From Pseudomonadota bacterium (lineage in GTDB: Bacteria > Pseudomonadota > Gammaproteobacteria > Burkholderiales > SG8-39), in contig JAKAIH010000132.1 in assembly GCA_021825225.1 (NCBI GenBank), positions 1-7,312 on the forward strand: a stretch of DNA of 7,312 nucleotides, in the 5' to 3' direction. Within the stretch, counting starts at the first letter, position 1. Each line of letters opens with the position of its first letter. Both the position numbers and the translations under genes were made by a program. Of the stretch, positions 5,351-7,312 are shown piece after piece. The notes beneath the pieces were generated by a model, which saw only the letters and a program-made list of their open reading frames with translations, did not search any database and had not been told where the DNA came from.

Positions 5351-5489
5351 ACATAGCGCAGAGACTTGTCGCTCGCCGCGCTGTTGTCGAATATCGCAAG
5401 ATAAATGCGTCGGGCCGGCCTTGCAAGCCGCGCTGGAGCATCGGCACCTGCCAAGGGTAAGGCCTCTCCGGGAGCATTGGGCCTGACAC

Positions 5490-5529
5490 TTGTCCTTTTA
5501 AAAAGGACAATATGTATTTAATATGTCCT
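5490..5529. promoter_or_regulatory. TGTCCT palindrome with a third half-site over the ATPase start codon
   Basis: ttgtcctttt (5490-5499) and aaaaggacaa (5501-5510) are exact reverse complements around a single A, a 21-bp palindrome. A further TGTCCT (5524-5529) overlaps the ATG at 5523. The same hexamer thus occurs as TGTCCT, AGGACA, TGTCCT at 5491, 5504 and 5524. An A+T-rich stretch with TATGTA or TATTTA (5511-5520) could be the -10, leaving a very short leader. This looks like an operator for a dimeric regulator; the regulator is unknown. Confidence 0.6.
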
Positions 5530-6854
5530 CTATGGAAGCACAATTCAGGGAAGTGCTCAGGCAGAAGATCGTCGACAACCTCGGCGCGCCGCTGCCCGCA
5601 CTGACGCGGCGGGACATACGTCCGCCGGAGATTCGGGGCAAGGCGGTCGCCGTCATCGGCATGCGGCGTGCCGGCAAGACCTCCTATCTCTGGCAGGAAC
5701 TGGCGGACCGCCGGGCGGCGGGCATTGCAAGGGAGGGCTTGCTGTACCTCAGCTTCGAGGACGAGCGTCTTGCAGGCATGTCTGCGCGCGACCTCAATCT
5801 CGTGGTGGAGGAATACTACCGCCTGCAACCGGAATGGCGCGATCGGCGCCGGGCCACGTTCTTCTTCGACGAAATTCAGGTGGTTCCGGGCTGGGAGGCC
5901 TTTGCGCGCCGCCTGCTGGACAGCGAGCAGGTCGACCTGTTTCTTTCCGGCTCGTCGGCCAAGCTGCTGTCCCGCGAGGTGGCGACCAGCATGCGCGGGC
6001 GAGCCGTCGAGGCCGTCATTTACCCCTTCAGCTTTCGCGAGTATCTCCGCCATCGTGGGCGCGAGCCGGAAAAATCGCCCGAGCGGCTGACCAAGGCCGA
6101 ACGCTCGCACCTGGAAAAAGCCCTGCGGAACTACCTGGAGGCAGGAGGCTTCCCCGAAGCTCAAGGCCTGGATTCGCGCAACAGGCAGGAACTGCTCAAA
6201 GCTTATGTCGATGTCGTGCTGCTGCGCGATATCATCGAACGCCACGCGGTTTCCCATCCGGTCGCCTTGCGCTGGATGGTGCGCCAGTTGCTCGGCAACG
6301 CCGCCGGCGCCTTCAGCGTGAACAAGTTTTACGGCGACCTCAAATCCCAGGGTATCGCCGTCGCCAAGGACACCCTGCACAGCTATCTCGCGCACCTGGA
6401 AGACGTCTTCCTCATACGCATGGTTTCGATTGCCACCGTTTCCGAGCGCCGTCGCATGGTCAATCCGCGCAAGGTTTATCCGATCGATCCCGGCCTGACC
6501 CCGATTTTTGATCGCTCCGGCAAGGCCAACCTCGGCCATGCGCTGGAAACCTGTGTGCTGCTGGAACTGGATCGGCGCGGCGCGGAAGTAAGCTATGTGC
6601 ATACGTCCGACGGCCGCGAAGTCGATTTCCTTGCTCGCTACCCTTCAGGCAGGGAAGAACTGGTCCAGGTATGCGCCAGTCTCGACGATCCGGATACGCG
6701 CCGGCGGGAAATGCGGGCCCTGATCGATGCGGCGCCGCACTACCCAGGTGCCGCGCGGAGCCTGATCGCGCTCGATATCCCCTCGGCTGTGGAAATCCCG
6801 TCAGGCATTGTGCTCCACCGCGCCACCGACTGGTTGCTTGTGGAAGAGGCATGA
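5523..6854 (+). CDS. AAA_14 / DUF4143 domain ATPase
   Basis: This complete 443-residue protein is made of an AAA-like ATPase domain and a C-terminal DUF4143 domain. Walker A is G46-MRRAG-K52-T53, Walker B is FFFDE (113-117, D116/E117), and LFLSGSSAKLLSRE (139-152) is the sensor region, followed by RGRAVEAVIYPFSFREYL (158-175). DUF4143 contains YVDVVLLRDIIERHAV (228-243), a wHTH-like middle with SVNKFYGDLKSQG, and a nuclease-like end with GREVDFLARY (364-373) and LVQVCASLDD. The usual Lys of the E-x-K motif is replaced by Cys384, as I recall for one subgroup, so nuclease activity is doubtful. The cellular role of this widespread family is not established. The start is 5523 or 5532 (both ATG); no Shine-Dalgarno is visible at either. 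The gene is the only intact one between 4203 and 7126. Confidence 0.93.
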   Translation: MSSMEAQFREVLRQKIVDNLGAPLPALTRRDIRPPEIRGKAVAVIGMRRAGKTSYLWQELADRRAAGIAREGLLYLSFEDERLAGMSARDLNLVVEEYYRLQPEWRDRRRATFFFDEIQVVPGWEAFARRLLDSEQVDLFLSGSSAKLLSREVATSMRGRAVEAVIYPFSFREYLRHRGREPEKSPERLTKAERSHLEKALRNYLEAGGFPEAQGLDSRNRQELLKAYVDVVLLRDIIERHAVSHPVALRWMVRQLLGNAAGAFSVNKFYGDLKSQGIAVAKDTLHSYLAHLEDVFLIRMVSIATVSERRRMVNPRKVYPIDPGLTPIFDRSGKANLGHALETCVLLELDRRGAEVSYVHTSDGREVDFLARYPSGREELVQVCASLDDPDTRRREMRALIDAAPHYPGAARSLIALDIPSAVEIPSGIVLHRATDWLLVEEA

Positions 6855-6950
6855 CCCGGCAGCACGCCCCTGTTGGGAGATGTCCGCAGGGTGTTCGATC
6901 ATACCGAGGCGGCGCGCGGCCTGGGTTTTTCGCCCGGCCTTTTCAGCTCA
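6855..6950 (+). pseudogene. Possible C-terminal scrap of an extended SDR epimerase
   Basis: In the same frame as the ATPase, right after its stop, the plus strand reads PLLGDVRRVFDHTEAARGLG followed by FSPGL. GDVR-x-x-x-D-x-x-x-A-x-x-LGF-x-P is the pattern seen near the C-terminus of UDP-glucose 4-epimerase-like SDRs. After FSPGL the resemblance ends, although the frame stays open to 7109. There is no convincing start codon, and the piece is on the opposite strand to the epimerase at the right edge. It is short, so chance similarity is possible. Confidence 0.38.
6918..6943 (+). terminator. Weak candidate terminator after the ATPase gene
   Basis: ggcc-t-ggg (6918-6925) pairs with ccc-ggcc (6933-6939) with one bulged T and a 7-nt loop, followed by TTTT (6940-6943). 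It lies 64 bp after the ATPase stop. The short T-tract and its location inside an apparent SDR scrap make it uncertain. The remaining stretch 6951-7126 holds no gene I can support. Confidence 0.25.
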
Positions 6951-7126
6951 AGCAGGCAGATCTTCCGCGTTGGTGGGCGCAAGCCCATTTCTGCCAAAAT
7001 CCAGATCGGTGTTGCTATGTGCCATGCCCAGGCCGCCCACGCGCGGGGTGGAACAGCTCTGACCATCGGGGCAGTGGCGCAGTATCCCGGCCCGGTACAG
7101 GGCGTTTGACGCTTCCATCGCAGACC

Positions 7127-7312
7127 TCAATCGCGCTGTTGCTGGTACCAGCGCGCAGTAGCGGCCAATCCTTCGGCCAAGGTGAAGGGCGGCGTCCAGC
7201 CGAGTTCCTGGCGCAGCGGCGCATCGTCCACCGTGAGCGAGCCCAGCAGCCGTTCCACCGCGGCCTTTTTTCCCAACAGCGTGCCAGCCGCCCGCAGCAG
7301 CAAAGGAGGCAT
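7127..7312 (-). CDS. C-terminus of an NAD-dependent epimerase/dehydratase (UDP-glucose 4-epimerase-like), partial
   Basis: The minus frame is open from the right edge to a TGA at 7127-7129, giving about 61 residues. LLLRAAGTLLGKKAAVERLL, GSLTVDDAPLRQELGWTPPF and TLAEGLAATARWY match the C-terminal end of extended SDR epimerases of the kind found in O-antigen and capsule sugar pathways, where the LGW-x-PP-F-x-L-x-EGL motif is characteristic. The enzyme would use NAD to epimerise or reduce a nucleotide-bound sugar in the cytoplasm; the exact substrate cannot be told from this part. The window-edge ATG is probably an internal Met, since the catalytic Rossmann domain must lie to the right. No frameshift is seen, so this may be the functional resident gene. 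Confidence 0.78.
   Translation of the reverse strand: MPPLLLRAAGTLLGKKAAVERLLGSLTVDDAPLRQELGWTPPFTLAEGLAATARWYQQQRD

Noticed and set aside
5158..5454. 98-codon minus frame containing YLAIFDNSAASDKSLRYVKW
   Set aside because: The first part hints at a zeta-toxin-like tail but the match is too short; the lower part is out of frame with the PIN remnant. Not annotated as a gene.
5349..6602. 417-codon open frame on the minus strand
   Set aside because: It lies opposite the ATPase gene, has no family motifs, and arises from GC-rich codon bias; the plus frame has clear Walker motifs.
4461..6854. Idea that the DUF4143 fragment and the intact ATPase are a tandem duplication
   Set aside because: Their C-terminal motifs and surrounding residues differ (VEIKSG versus VQVCAS), so they belong to different subgroups.
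6948..7130. 60-codon minus frame just after the epimerase
   Set aside because: No family resemblance and no clear ribosome-binding site; it probably reflects composition only.

Overview
This is a GC-rich bacterial window whose gene families point to Proteobacteria, perhaps a beta- or gammaproteobacterium. That placement is an inference, because no taxonomic marker is present. It looks like an accessory region: several small toxin-antitoxin or stress modules packed together, with broken gene pieces and a transposase remnant between them. No rRNA, tRNA or CRISPR array was seen.

Layout. At 1-120 (+) lies the last part of a DDE-type transposase. It abuts, with no visible gap, the 3' part of a GSU2403-family nucleotidyltransferase-fold gene (minus strand, start 999), which therefore seems to have lost its natural end. 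A 36-bp palindrome (1005-1040) sits directly upstream of that start. 1039-1260 holds a frameshifted remnant of an unknown protein. Next come two minus-strand type II toxin-antitoxin operons: tacA-tacT-like (RHH antitoxin 2061-1750, GNAT toxin 1781-1299) and Phd-VapC (antitoxin 2845-2594, PIN toxin 2597-2175). Divergent from these is an intact Fic AMPylator with N-terminal DUF4172 and its own inhibitory motif (3078-4202, +).

From 4285 to 5350 the DNA is a patchwork of decayed genes: a frameshifted helix-turn-helix protein, the C-terminal half of a DUF4143 ATPase, a 34-residue N-terminal piece of an extended SDR epimerase joined to it out of frame, and the C-terminal half of a second VapC-like PIN protein. 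An intact AAA_14/DUF4143 ATPase follows (5523-6854, +), with a strong palindrome over its start region. After it come a possible SDR C-terminal scrap and, at the right edge, the true C-terminus of an extended SDR/UDP-glucose 4-epimerase-like gene (minus), which may be the resident chromosomal gene.

How it fits together. The intact parts (TacAT-like, Phd-VapC, Fic, ATPase) are independent growth-control or defence-type modules and not one pathway. A shared design is visible: the NTase-fold gene, fic and the ATPase all lack a clear Shine-Dalgarno sequence and have an inverted repeat overlapping or abutting the start codon, suggesting autorepressed and possibly leaderless transcripts. The TacT-like toxin carries substitutions at two positions normally conserved for catalysis. 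I did not find a convincing new multi-gene system. The best leads are these start-codon palindromes, the altered toxin and the chimeric junctions.
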